Positions 51,486-62,888 of a DNA stretch of 64,000 nucleotides are shown here, piece after piece; position 1 is the stretch's first letter; every line of letters starts with the position of its first letter. A program made the translations under genes and the position numbers. Source of the stretch: Macrocystis pyrifera. Its lineage: Eukaryota; Sar; Phaeophyceae; Laminariales; Laminariaceae. The DNA lies in contig JASSKH010000022.1 in assembly GCA_031763025.1 (NCBI GenBank), positions 12,390,081-12,454,080 on the forward strand, given 5' to 3'. The notes under the pieces were generated by a model. The model worked only from the letters and a program-made list of their open reading frames with translations. It had not been told where the DNA came from and made no database searches.

Positions 51486-51594
51486 CCGCGGGGGACCATA
51501 GTAAGTAGGACCAACCGTTATTGTTTGTAAAAATAGGGAAAACGTATTGGTGTTTGTCTGTACCGTAGGTCCTATTTAGTATGGACCCCCGTGA
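51486..51594. mobile_element. TA-target MITE (M1)
   Basis: CCGCGGGGGACCATAGTAAG..TTTAGTATGGACCCCCGTGA with TA on both sides. Confidence 0.88.
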
Positions 51595-51689
51595 TAGTAT
51601 CGGGCAACAGAAGTGGTTATTGTGATACGATAGAGTATCGGGCTATAGAAGTGGTCATGATACAGCCCGTAGTATCAAAGCCCTGGAGA

Positions 51690-52042
51690 ACCTAGGAGTA
51701 TTCTCGGGGCTCTGAAGTTTCCTTTGCAGTACAATGGTTAGGATAGCCGATAGGAGAAGAGTAGAGTAGACAAGAGCCCGAGGAAAAGTTCTTCGGACGA
51801 GTGTCTTCACCCGTCCAGCGGGTCAACAGAAGGAGATCAGAGTGGGCTTGATGCCTTGAATCAAGCCCCTATCGAATCGCTCTTTCGACAGCTCCCTTCT
51901 CTCGCCACGAGGAAAAATACGACAACAAGACTTATCCTGAACAAGAGAAGAAGCTGCCTTCCTAGCCAGTTCAGATAGTATCTGCATTCCATTCCCTTAC
52001 CACGATAATCGGGTTCGACTACACATGGCGCCGTCGGCAGGA
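51690..52042 (+). mobile_element. LTR-retrotransposon relic, copy 2 (LTR end plus primer-site-like motif)
   Basis: Reverse-complement relative of 5775-6110. The conserved block ends '..GGTTCGACTACACA' and is followed at once by TGGCGCCGTCGGCAGGA, the layout of an LTR ending in CA next to a primer-binding site. The interior of the element is absent; an M2 MITE follows at 52060. Confidence 0.5.
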
Positions 52043-52059
52043 CGACTGTAGATCACACA

Positions 52060-52140
52060 ACCACTCTGTTCCAAAATATAAGGAACGGTTTCACATCAAT
52101 ATTCGATATAAATGATCCTTACGTATCGGGACAGGGTGGT
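52060..52140. mobile_element. 80-bp MITE (M2)
   Basis: ACCACTCTGTTCCAAAATAT..TCGGGACAGGGTGGT inverted ends. Confidence 0.78.
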
Positions 52141-52261
52141 GCCTGGTATGTTTTGCCGGGTGGAATCTGTATGGCACGGGCTCTTTCGCGCATGTTTGCC
52201 TCGTGGGCGGGGCGGGCGGGGGTACTCATTTTCATGCAAGACCGTATAGTCGTGCGATAGG

Positions 52262-52297
<36 letters not shown>
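52262..52297 (+). repeat. poly-G tract leading into family E and D
   Basis: About 36 G, followed by GTACTCATTCGTGGCTTGCC. Confidence 0.88.
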
Positions 52298-52394
52298 CGT
52301 ACTCATTCGTGGCTTGCCTTAGTCATTTGACCATTGACCACGCATGCCTTTCGAGACGGAGCATGGGGTGGGGGGGGGGGTGTACTCGATAGGA

Positions 52395-52915
52395 GAGATG
52401 TACTCGACCTCATGCATGGCAGTAGTCGTATGACCATAGACCCTCGCATCCCTACAATGCCGGGACGGAGCATGTCGGGTTTTCGCCGACCAGGCAGATA
52501 TTGCTTGCACCAAGCGCGAAGCGCCGTGAGGTGTCCGGCGAGTCGCATAAAGGATGAGCTGCATCCTACTAAGAAGCGCTTGTGAGGCGGACTTGCATAT
52601 GGATGACAGCTTCAATGAGTTAGTTTAATTTCCGGTGTGGCCACTTCCAGAGACAGCAATGGGAGTACTATGTGACTGCTTCTTGGGTGCATTACCTTGA
52701 ACACTACGTGATACGATCAATTCCCTTGTGCAGAGTAAAGGTTATTTACCTCGCACAAATGATCTAACTCGACGACCAGCTGTGGGCGACCGCCCAAAAA
52801 AAAAAAAAAAAAAAAACGGTACCCGGGATGTCTAGCTCACGTAGTGAGCGGCATGCTTTACAGTGTCGTTGCCAACCGACGCCAACCCAACCTATATAAA
52901 ATACCTGGTATATAA
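52395..52915 (+). repeat. Family D unit, full copy
   Basis: Nearly identical to 42435-42955 through most of its length. Contains a 20-nt A tract at about 52795-52816 and ends 'CCTATATAAAATACCTGG'. Confidence 0.88.
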
Positions 52916-53035
52916 TAGGGGATAGGGGGGGGGGTCTATGCGATACGGCTCTTTTTGCGCAGCACACACACCGTACGCTAAATCTACGGTAGATCCTGAT
53001 CTGTCGGCTGTTGCGCAACGGCAACGTTACACACC

Positions 53036-53240
53036 TCGGACAGACAGATCATCTGCAGATCATTCCCACAGCTCATCATCTAGATAATTCAAAGAAGGTG
53101 GATCAATTCCCGAGCTTGTATGATCTGTACGATCTAGCGCATGTTATTTGCTGGGTTGGATCTGTACTATACAGATCCCGCACAGATGCATCACAACGGC
53201 AGGCGAGGAACTAGATCATATGCAGATAGATCATGATATA
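53036..53240 (+). repeat. Family F repeat
   Basis: ACAGACAGATCATCTGCAGA..GGATCTGTACTATACAGATCC..GGCAGGCGAGGAACTAGATC. It is built on the palindrome GATCTGTAC/GTACAGATC. Related copies at 56620-56900, 58180-58320, 48640-48800 and 46850-47080, with isolated palindromes at 14555 and 19975. Confidence 0.75.
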
Positions 53241-53739
53241 TCTGTCCTAGAGTAGGTGGTGCGACGTTGGGGATCATACCGTGCCATACATCGAGGACCC
53301 CTGTTTTTATTAACCATGTTCTGGGCTAGAGTTTTTTTTGTTTTGTTCACTACTTGTGATTCCCCTATCAATTACTTGTACGTGATAGAAAGCTTTCCCC
53401 TCGCGAGCAGCTTTCTGGATGAGACGTGGCCACAGGTTGCTTCCACCCCCCCCTCCCCCTCATCCGTCTCGAAAGGGATTCGTGGTCAATGGTCAAATGC
53501 CTAAGGCAAGCAACAAATGAGTACGCCCCCCCAACCAAGGAGTACCTGCCTTTGCTTCTATCTCGCATCATAGATGCAAGGGGTCAAACCGCGGCCTCCT
53601 ACTGTACGTATGTAGCACATTTGCTCGGTACAAACCATATGGTGTTGTTGATTGAAATAGGGGTGGGGCATGTCGACGCATCTACCCTACCTCCCCCCAT
53701 GGTCATACGACTACGGCCATGCATGAAATGAACCCCCCC

Positions 53740-54240
53740 CCCCTCCGTGCGCGCCTAAGCCCGAGCGTACACCACCAAAAGAGGAAACGACGTACACTCC
53801 TTTCCAAGGCAAGAATGAGGAACAAATCAGAACGGTGGTGGTACCGCTTTGAACGAGGCCGAAAGGCCGGTAATTACCTGGGTTCAGGTGTTGGGATAAT
53901 ACTTGTAGTACTTGGGAGGCGTATCTTAGATGGAAAACAAGGGGTTTTCCCAGCGAGGCACGAGCCTTGCTCTCAGTCTCTCATCGTGCACGGCAGGTGA
54001 ATAAAAGCTGCTCTTCTCTTATCCCTTGAGCAAACAGCACACGTGAGTTCCAACGAGCACCTGCTCAACAGGCAAAACAAACCCAACAAGGGATACAAAG
54101 CGTCTCGACAGTTGTACTTGACAAGTGGCGTCGAGTGTCCCGACCTTGACCTCAACATGCATGACATTTCTGGACGAATCAGAAAAAAAGACGTTTTCAA
54201 AAAGGATTCCAGAGGGGACGTTGTTTACTTGGTGTGATAA
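53740..54240 (+). other. Unassigned open segment, possible exon(s) of unknown gene or transposon relic
   Basis: A plus-strand frame ending TGA at 54235-54237 encodes about 70 residues, including NKGYKASRQLYLTSGVECPD, then LNMHDISGRIRKKDVFKKD. Composition is balanced and not repeat-derived. A weaker frame lies at 53760-53840. I recognise no family. It sits between family E and family D pieces, so a decayed mobile-element gene is as likely as an exon. Confidence 0.3.
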
Positions 54241-54330
54241 AAAACCGTCGTGCTCCGTCCCAGCATTGTAGGGATGCGAGGACCTCTGGGTCTACGACTA
54301 CGGCCATGCATGACATGAGTACACCGTCCC
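54240..54330 (-). repeat. Family D head fragment, minus strand
   Basis: CGTGCTCCGTCCCAGCATTG..ACTACGGCCATGCATGACAT. Confidence 0.8.
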
Positions 54331-54484
54331 CCCTCCCCCCTCTGTCTGGGACTGAAAACTAGGAGCGGCGTGTCGGTTCTTTCTTTTTCGACTACCCCTC
54401 GTACCTCGCCCCATCTTCAATCGACCTTTTCCCACTTCAAAAAAAAGTCCCTGCACTCAGCCCAAGTAGTCAAGAACGCGCAAA

Positions 54485-54650
54485 AATTTGGGTGGTGGGT
54501 GCAATTCTAGACGGGGTTTAATAGTAGGAGGCGTGCCCAACCCTAATTAAGAAGGAGTGTCCGATTGCGCCGCCACCGCGCGGGTTTATGAATGGGAGGC
54601 GTGCCCAACCCAAATTCAAGAAGGAGTTCCAATTGCGCCGCCACCGCCGC
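54485..54650 (+). repeat. 80-bp direct repeat pair
   Basis: 'AGGAGGCGTGCCCAACCCTAA..GAAGGAGTGTCCGATTGCGCCGCCACCG' at about 54525-54580 recurs at 54593-54645. Confidence 0.75.
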
Positions 54651-54819
54651 CGCCACTACCCGTCCACTTCCAGTCCCAGCCACATCCACAGCCTCGGCAC
54701 GACAAAACACGAACTGTGTCGTGAGGAAGAGAGTTAACGAGATCGGGGAGGTGGGGGTGGGGAGTTGGGGTGGGATGGGAGGGGGAGGGTGGGGTGGGAT
54801 GGAGTGGGGGGGGGGTGTA

Positions 54820-55065
54820 CTCATGCCATGCATGGCCGTAGTCGTACGACCATAGACCCCTATTAAGCCGCGACGTAGCAAGTCGGATTTTCACCGGCCA
54901 GGTGGGGGAGAGTACTCGATATCATGCTTGGCCGTAGTCGTATGACCATAGACCCTCGCACCCCTACGATGCCGGGACGGAGCACGTCGGGCTTTCACCG
55001 ATCAGGCAGACAGTGCTTGCATCAAGCGCGAAGCGAAACGTGAGGTGTTCGGCGAGTCTGGAATC
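54820..55065 (+). repeat. Two truncated family D heads
   Basis: One ends at 54900 and the next begins at 54905 with 'CTCGATATCATGCTTGGCCG'. Neither has the tail half. Confidence 0.8.
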
Positions 55066-55085
55066 GGGGGGGGGGGGGGTGTCGA

Positions 55086-55092
55086 GTCGGAT

Positions 55093-55125
<33 letters not shown>
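55086..55125 (+). repeat. poly-G tract
   Basis: About 36-40 G, preceded by a shorter G run and followed by a family E copy. Confidence 0.88.
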
Positions 55126-55126
<1 letters not shown>

Positions 55127-55553
55127 ACTCATTTGCTGCTTGCCTTACTCATTTGACTATTGAAAAACGCATCTCTTTCGAGACGAAGCGCCGCCCCTAC
55201 TCCTAATAGAGACACCTCCAACAGTTGAGAGAGGGGGGGGAGGGGGGGCACGGGGGGTAAGGGCGGGTCGTTCATACGAGACTAGCCGCTTTCTTGATCA
55301 TGATGAGTGCAACGAGGTACCGATGGGTAGGGGTGGGTACTGCTGAAGGGGAGAGGGAGGGAGGGAGGGAGGGGGTGTACTCGACATTTTACATGGTCGT
55401 AGTCGTATGACGATGGACCCTCGCACCCCTACAATGCCGGGACGGAGCACTTCTGGTTTCCACCGACCAGGTGTGGACAATGGTTGCACCCAGCGCGAAG
55501 CGGAACGTGAGGTGTTGGGCGAGAGGCATAGAAGGTTGAGCTGCATCGCACTA

Positions 55554-55657
55554 TTACGGGGGGCCATCGTTAATAGGACCAAATACTGTTAGTAAAAATA
55601 TGGAATTATATAGGTTTTTGTGTTACCGTAGGTCCTATTTACTATGGTCCCCCGTAA
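55554..55657. mobile_element. TA-target MITE (M1) nested in family D
   Basis: Comparison with empty copies ('CATCCTACTAAGAACC') shows insertion at TA with duplication of TA. Confidence 0.93.
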
Positions 55658-55798
55658 TAAGAACCGCTTGTGAGGCGGACTTGCATAAAGACGACAGCTT
55701 CAATGAGTTAATTTGTTTTCCGGTGTGGCCACCTATAAAGACAGCAATGGGAGTACTATGTAACTGCCCGGTCGGTGCCTTACCATAAACACTACCTA

Positions 55799-55902
55799 TT
55801 ACGGGGGTCCATAGTTAATAGGACCTATGGTATACATAAAAACCAATATATTTACCTATTTTTACTAACAATATTTGGTCCTATTTACTACGGCCCCCCG
55901 AA
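55799..55902. mobile_element. TA-target MITE (M1) nested in family D
   Basis: Inserted in the 'CACTACGTGATACGATC' part of the unit, TA on both sides. Orientation of its asymmetric core is opposite to the copy at 55554. Confidence 0.9.
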
Positions 55903-56619
55903 TAGTACGTGATGATACTATCATTCCCCTCGTGCGTAGCGAAGGTTTCCCACCCCGCACAAACGATCCATAACTCGATCGCCAGCTGTAACCGACCGCC
56001 AGAAAAACGAAACAAAATAAAAAAAGTACGCTGGTTCTAGCTCACGTAGTGAGCGGCATGTCCTACAGTGTCCTTGCCAACCGACGCCAACCCAACATAT
56101 ATGTATTACGGGGGGGGGGGGGGAGGGACGGGGGTGGAAGGGTGGGATGGAGGGGCGCTTATCATGCGGAAAACAAAGCTTTCACACCTGATACCTTCGA
56201 GGCCGCCATCTATACTCGTTGGCCTTGCCCGTCACCAAGCGGGTTGGCCGTGGGCTGAGTCTTATGTCGAGATCGAGCGTCTACCGTCGTACGAGCTCTG
56301 ATTTTTATCAGCGTGTTGACAATTTACAACGTGGAAAAAAACAAATTGCGACGTCTGCAGCCGTTAGAAAGAAATAAAAAGAAAAAAAACACGCACAATT
56401 TTTTTTGGCCCTTTTTTCCCACAGCGGCGATAGGAGGATATTTTCGGCCGTTCTTTGAAAGCAATCTTTTAACAAAGAAAACTCTTTGACTTCGCGTTTC
56501 CATTGGCATAGGCCTAGTGACAGAAAAATTACGCTATTTATACCAATAGCGTCGGTCCGGAGCAACCAGGCGCGGCAGACGGTCGCGGATATAGGCGCGC
56601 CTATCACACCTAGGATAGA

Positions 56620-56900
56620 CAGATCATCTACAGGTTCATTCCCACAGTTCATGATCCAGATCATTCAAGGCAGATAGATCATCTATTCCCGACCTCGTAT
56701 GTATGATTATACAAGTATATGTAGCTCATGTTGCCGGGTGAGAGCCGCAGTATCTGCATGATCTAGCACACGCTTCCTAGTTTGGGCATGTCCTACTGTG
56801 TACAGATCCTGCACAATCTTGTACAACGGCAGGTGAGGAACTAGATGATCTATCTGTATATAGATCATGATCTGTATGAAATGGGGATGCTCTATCTGAT
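56620..56900 (+). repeat. Family F repeat
   Basis: GACAGATCATCTACAGG..GTACAGATCCTGCACAATC..GGCAGGTGAGGAACTAGATG. Its end lies about 30 bp from the alternative last exon of the phosphatase gene. Confidence 0.72.
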
Positions 56901-57013
56901 TTTTTTTTTTTACCGAGATAGTGCAAGGTTTCACGATAATATCGCCGCGCCGCAGGACTGGCTGCATCCCCACGCCCCCGCCCTTCACAAGCGTCTTCGT
57001 GTTTCGTTTGTTT

Positions 57014-57157
57014 CACCTGAACCCCATGCAGCCGTACACCACCACCTTCGAAGGGATGTCTACAGCATGTCGCCGGCCTGCTTCTGTCTTTGGCCAACCG
57101 GGGCAGCGCCCCAAAAGAGTAGACATCAGTTTGCGGCAGGAGGACCTCAGAGCGAAC
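57014..57157 (-). CDS. Phosphatase last exon
   Basis: After TTTGCTGGTGGCAG, entering with one base. Encodes FALRSSCRKLMSTLLGRCPG, then HAVDIPSKVVVYGCMGFR and TGA at 57016-57014. Alternatively TTCAG|GTGAAA is a donor for a 55-nt intron leading to 56961-56931 (SQSCGAAILS, TGA), which would add ten residues. Confidence 0.82.
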
Positions 57158-57901
57158 CTGCCACCAGCAAAGGGGAGCGGGGGGGGGGGGGGGGGATCGG
57201 TGCGTGCACGATGGGTGCCATGGGGAGGGGGGGGGGTGTACTCGATAGGAGAGATGTACTCGATCTCTTGCTTGGCCGTAGTCGTATGACCATGGACCCT
57301 CACATCCTACAATGCCGGGACGGAGCACGTCGGGTTTTCACCGACCAGGCAGACATTGCCTGCACCAAGCGCTAAGCGCCGAGCGGTGTTGGGCGAGTCG
57401 CATGAAGGGTGAGCTGCATCCCACTAAGAACCGCTTGCGAGGCGGATGTTCTTGCATAAAGATGATAGCATCAATGATCTGCTTTAATTTCTGGTGTGGC
57501 CACTTCCAGAGACAGCAATGGGTTTACTATGTAACTGCCTCGTGGGTGCCTCACCATATACACACTACGAACGTGATACGACCATTCCCCCTTGTGCGGA
57601 GTAAAGGTTCTCCCCGCACAAAAATGATCTAACTCGATCGCCAGCCGTGGTGACCGCCAAAAAAAAAAAAAACGGTACCCTGGCTGTCAAGTAGTACAAG
57701 TATTACAGCGTCCCAAGTACTACAAGTATTATTTTTTTTACAGCGTCGTCGCCAACCGACGACAACTCAACCTATGTATACCCGGTATATAACATAGGGG
57801 GGAGGGGGGGGGGGGAGAGATAGGCAGGCAGGCAAACAGATGAGTAGATATACAGACAGTCTGATAGAGAGAGACCGAGCGACAGACAGATAGACAGAAT
57901 A

Positions 57902-57934
<33 letters not shown>

Positions 57935-60900
57935 TGAAAGGCAGGGACTAGAGGCAGCTACAGAAAAAAATACCAAATAAAGAGGCCAGTGACTACGCTG
58001 AGAGACCAGGAATAGAAGCGATCATAACCAAGAGTGGGCAAGCAAAATGGGGGGAGGCGGGGGGAGAGGGGCTGGCGTTAAGACACCAAGCAAAACAACA
58101 TCACCGCGAATTATCGCCCCCTCCTCCTCTTCCTCCTCCTCCCCCCTCCCCCCTCCCATCTCCTCCCCTTCCTTCCCAATTATGACGGATCATCGACAGA
58201 TCATTCCCACTTCATGATCTAGACGTTTTAGGACAGATATATCGCTGATCTGTATGATCTAGCTCACGTTGCTGGGTGGGAGCTGTATAGTCTGCATTAT
58301 CTAGCACATTTTTCCTGAGTTGTCCCCATCCCATTTACTGCGTTCGCCCTTTTTTTTTCTCTCTTTCCCTCCATACTATTACGGGGGACCATAGTAAATA
58401 GGACCTACGGTACACACGAAAACCTACATATTTGCCTATTTTTACTAACAAAATTTGGTCCCATTTACCATGGCCCCCCGTAGTAGTCGTAATCCAGAGC
58501 CGAGGTCACATGTAGCCGGCTCTCCGCCCCTCCTCCCCACTATGACTCGCGCTTTGCGTGTTCCTGCATCGCGATCAAGACTGCAGCCCTTCCTTCCCTG
58601 GCCGACCGACTCGCGTCGAATAGCGCCTCTCCACCCACGCTATGATACGCGCTCTCAGCAGCTGACGACTTTTTGGTTTATGCAACTTAAAAGTCAAAAG
58701 CTCTCCACAAAGGGATTTGAACTCACAAAATCAACCTTGAGTAGCACTCGAGGGTACCGCTAGACCACCGGGGGCGATCGGCTTGGATATTGAACCATAC
58801 AGATCCTGCAAAAATACGTCATATAAGCAGGTTAGGATCTGGATATCTAGGGCATCATAGGTCCCATGTACGCAAACCTCTCCCGGCCTCGGCCACGCGA
58901 CCACCCGGAATCCCATCAGAGGGGAGGAGGAGGAGCGGGGGGGGGGGGGGGAGCACCTCATCGGAAGCAGCACGAGGAAGCCCACGCCGCACCGCCGAAA
59001 GTCACCGGCTAGAGCGTTCCAGCCGTACCCCGCCGATCTCCCAGATGACAGCAGGAGAACGCCTTCCATAGCCTGAAAGCAAAAAGGCAAACATGAAAAC
59101 AGCGGTGGGGGGGGGGCAGCGAGTGATAGAGAGAGAGAATGGGCGGGGGTAGAAAGAAAAAAAAAATACAACCGAATTAAAAATAAGAACACCGTAGGTT
59201 TGAACACCGTAGGTTTGAGCCGTGTGTATGCTGGCACCTTGATGCCCCGGGGGGGGGAAAAGCAATTTGGGGCAGGGCTAGGGACGAGAAACCTGTTCGT
59301 TGTCCGTGAACCAATCTGCTGCTTCCCGCGCGACTACACGCGATTACAACACACCCAGGAGGAGAGCAACGACCACCACCACCATACAACAACATCACCA
59401 TCAACGCCAAAACTAACACCGACCCCAACACATCACCACACCAACACCACCAACACAGCCACCACCACTACCCTCCGTCCCGGCATTGCAGGGATGCGAG
59501 GGTCTATGGTTATACGACTACGGCCATGATAATGAGTACACCTCTCCCCCCCACCCCACCACCACCCCCCCACCACCCCGCCTCATCAACAACAACACCA
59601 CCACCAACACCACCACCGTCACCAACCACCAACACCACCACCACCACTACCCAGGGGGGGGGGGGGGGGGGGGGGGGGGGGTACTCGATATCACGCATGG
59701 TCGTAGTCGTATGACGGTAGTGGAGGGGGGTGTACTCATTATCATGCATGGCCGTAGTCGTATGACCATAGACCCTCGCATCCCTACAATGCCGGGACGG
59801 AGCACGTCGGGTTTTCACCGACCAGGCAGACACTGCTTGGTCGAGGTGTTCGGCGAGTCGCATGAAGGGTGAGCTGCATCCTTCTAAGAACCGCTTGTGA
59901 GGCAGACTTGCACAAGGATGGCAGGTTCGATGTGATAGTTTAATTTCCGGTGTGGCCACTTCCAGAGAAAGCAACGGGAGTACTATGTAACTGCCTCTTG
60001 GGCGTTTTACCGTCAACACTGCGTATTGCGATCATTCCCCTTGTGCGGAGTAAAGGTTCTTCACCCTGCACAAACGATCTATAACTCGGTCGTCAGCTGT
60101 GACCGACCGCCAAAAAAGCAAAAAAACGGTACCCTAGTTGTCTAGCGTACGTAGTGAGCACCATGTTTTACAGTGTCCTTGCCAACCGACGCCAACCCAG
60201 CCTATACAGAATATATACTACCCAGAGGGGGGGGGGGGGCGCCTTCACCCTTTCACTATTACTTCAACATTATTCCGCTCACGTTTCAATGAATTCGTCT
60301 CCAAAGCGACTTGCAGCTCTAAAGGACATGAAACTGAAACAAAAAGCCGCAGAATTTTTTTTTTTTTAAACTGGAAAATAAAACGCACCTGAAGAACCGC
60401 GGCGCCGCCTTGACCCCGCCCCCCCCGCATGCTGGAAGCAACATCCAAGTAGAAACCCAGAAGCGGTGGAAACGATGAGGGCCGTGTCACCGTAGGAGTT
60501 CGTCCAGCGCTCGGGGCGAGGGTAGGCCAAGATAGATGCTGACGCCCCGACCAAAACCGCCAGCCACGCCTTTGGCAAAAAACGGAAAGGGGGTGGGGTA
60601 CCCATTATCATGCATGGCCGTAGTCGTATATTATTACCATAAACCCTCGCACCCCTACAAGGCCGGGACGGAGCACGTCGGATTTTCACCGACCAGGCAG
60701 ACATTGCTTGCACCAAGCGCGAAGCGCCGTGAGGTGTTGGGCGAGTCGCATGAAGGGTGAGCTGCATTCTACTAAGAACCTCTTCTGAGGCGGATTTTTC
60801 TTGCGTATGTATGACAGCGTCAATGAATTGATTTAATTTATGGTGTGGCCAGCTCCAGAGACAGCAGTGGGAGTACTATGTAACTGCCTCGTGGGTGCCT

Positions 60901-62856
60901 TACCATTTACACACCACGTGATACGATCATCCCCCTTGTGCGGAGGGAAGGTTCTTCCCGCACAAAAACGATCCAACTCGACCGCCAGCCGTGGTGACCA
61001 CAAAAAAAAAAAAAAAAAGCGGTACCCTGGCTGTATAGCTCACGTAGTGAGAGACGTGTTTTTACGGCGTCGTCGCCAACCGACGTCAACCCACCCTATA
61101 TATACCAGGTATATATTAGGGGGAGAGAGGGGGGGGAGGGGACCGCTTCTATATCGCCGAGCACAAACATCTCATGGGCTCCAAATCAAGAAGGGTCCTC
61201 CACAACATATAGAAAACTACACAGCAAGTTTTGACCACCTTCGCAACGCCCCAAGCTTTTAATCATACCACCATAAGAATCCTCCAATGCCCCCCCCCCC
61301 CCCCCCCCCCTGAAGCTTGGTGCAAAGAATGTCTTCCTCGTCGGTGAAAACCCGACGTGCTCCGTCCCGGCATTGTAGGGATGCGAGGGTCTATGGTCAT
61401 ACGACTACGCCCATGCATGACATAAGTACACTCTCCGCACACCCCCACCTCCCCTCACCCCCCCGCTCACCCACCTCCACACCTCCCTCCACACATACCC
61501 ACCTCGCCCCTCCCCCTCCCCATTCCCCCCCCTCCCCCACCCCCTCTCCCCCCTCACCCTCGAGTTTTCCACAATGAAGGCGTCTACGGCGCTCCCGAAG
61601 CTGAGCCAGAAGGCCAACAGGCCACCTCCGAGGAAATAACCGGCCACGACATCGGGGATGGAGTGGACCTGTGGTGGCGGTTTTATAGGAGGCACAGAAG
61701 GGGCGGGTGGGGGGGGGGGGGGGGGGGTCTGGTTCGACAAAATGTACTGGCTCGACAACACGAAATAAAGCAGTAGAGGACTAAGATATGATAAAGAGAC
61801 CGATCTCTTCCTCCGGCACAGCAGTACCAGAGGAAAGTTTTTTTTTTTTTCAATGCCGTGTTTCTGCGGATGGAAACCCCCAACGAGGCCTTACGTATGT
61901 ACCAGGTATCACACAGCACGCAAGCAGCAGCAAGGGCTCACAGCGACGACATAACTGCATGATGGCGATGATCGCGCTCCAAGTTAGTACGGGGGGCCAT
62001 AGTAAACAGGACCAAATATTGTTAGCAAAAATAGGGAAATATATAGGTTTCCGTGTGTACCCTAGGTCCTATTTACTATGGCACCCCGTCATAGACACAA
62101 CCACCACCACAGCAGCGGCGGTACGCAGAGCAAAAGGCACTACTAATACCTCTACTATTGCAGATGCGACCTATCATACAGCACAGCACAGCGGCTTCAC
62201 AGCGACGACACATGAAACCCACCCACCCACCCACCCACCCACGCGTACGTGCAACCAACTTGACGGCGACGGTAGCTCTCCAAGCCAGGCACGACCACAG
62301 CAACAAACAGCGGCAGCTACATCAGATAAAAAAAAGGCATTTCTACTATTATTGGAGATGCAAACCCCCACCGAGGCCTTAGTTCCCACGTATTGTTCAG
62401 CACGGCGAGCAGCAGCAGCAGCAGCAGCAGCAGTACGTATTCACAGCTTCGACACACAAACCCAGACCCACCCACCCACCCACCCCCATGTATAATCGGC
62501 TGACGGCGATGGTAGCGCTCCAAGCTAGACACGACCACAGCAACAGCGGCGACCCTCCCGGGCCCTCTTCAGCGCCTCCCTCGAGGCCGCCACGGTGGTA
62601 GTAGTGGCAGGTCACGAGGAACAGCGGTATCAGAGAGCCCATAGTGTGCGTGCTCGGAAGGCCGTATCTGTCCCACGCACGCCGGGACGTATGGTGATTA
62701 CGAGGAGGGGTCGAGGGGGGGGGGGGGGGGTGGTGTACTCGATATCATGCATGGCAGTAGTCGTACGACCATACATAGACCCTCGCATCACTACAATGCC
62801 GGGACGGAGCACGTCGGTTCTTCCCCGACCAGGCAGACATTGCTTGCACCAACCTT

Positions 62857-62888
<32 letters not shown>

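Larger units (their letters stand above)
55375..56105 (+). repeat. Family D unit carrying two nested MITEs
   Basis: Head at 55375-55551, then an M1 MITE (55554-55657), middle part, a second M1 MITE (55799-55902), and the tail to 'CCAACATATATGTATTACGG'. Without the MITEs the unit has the usual length. Confidence 0.88.
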
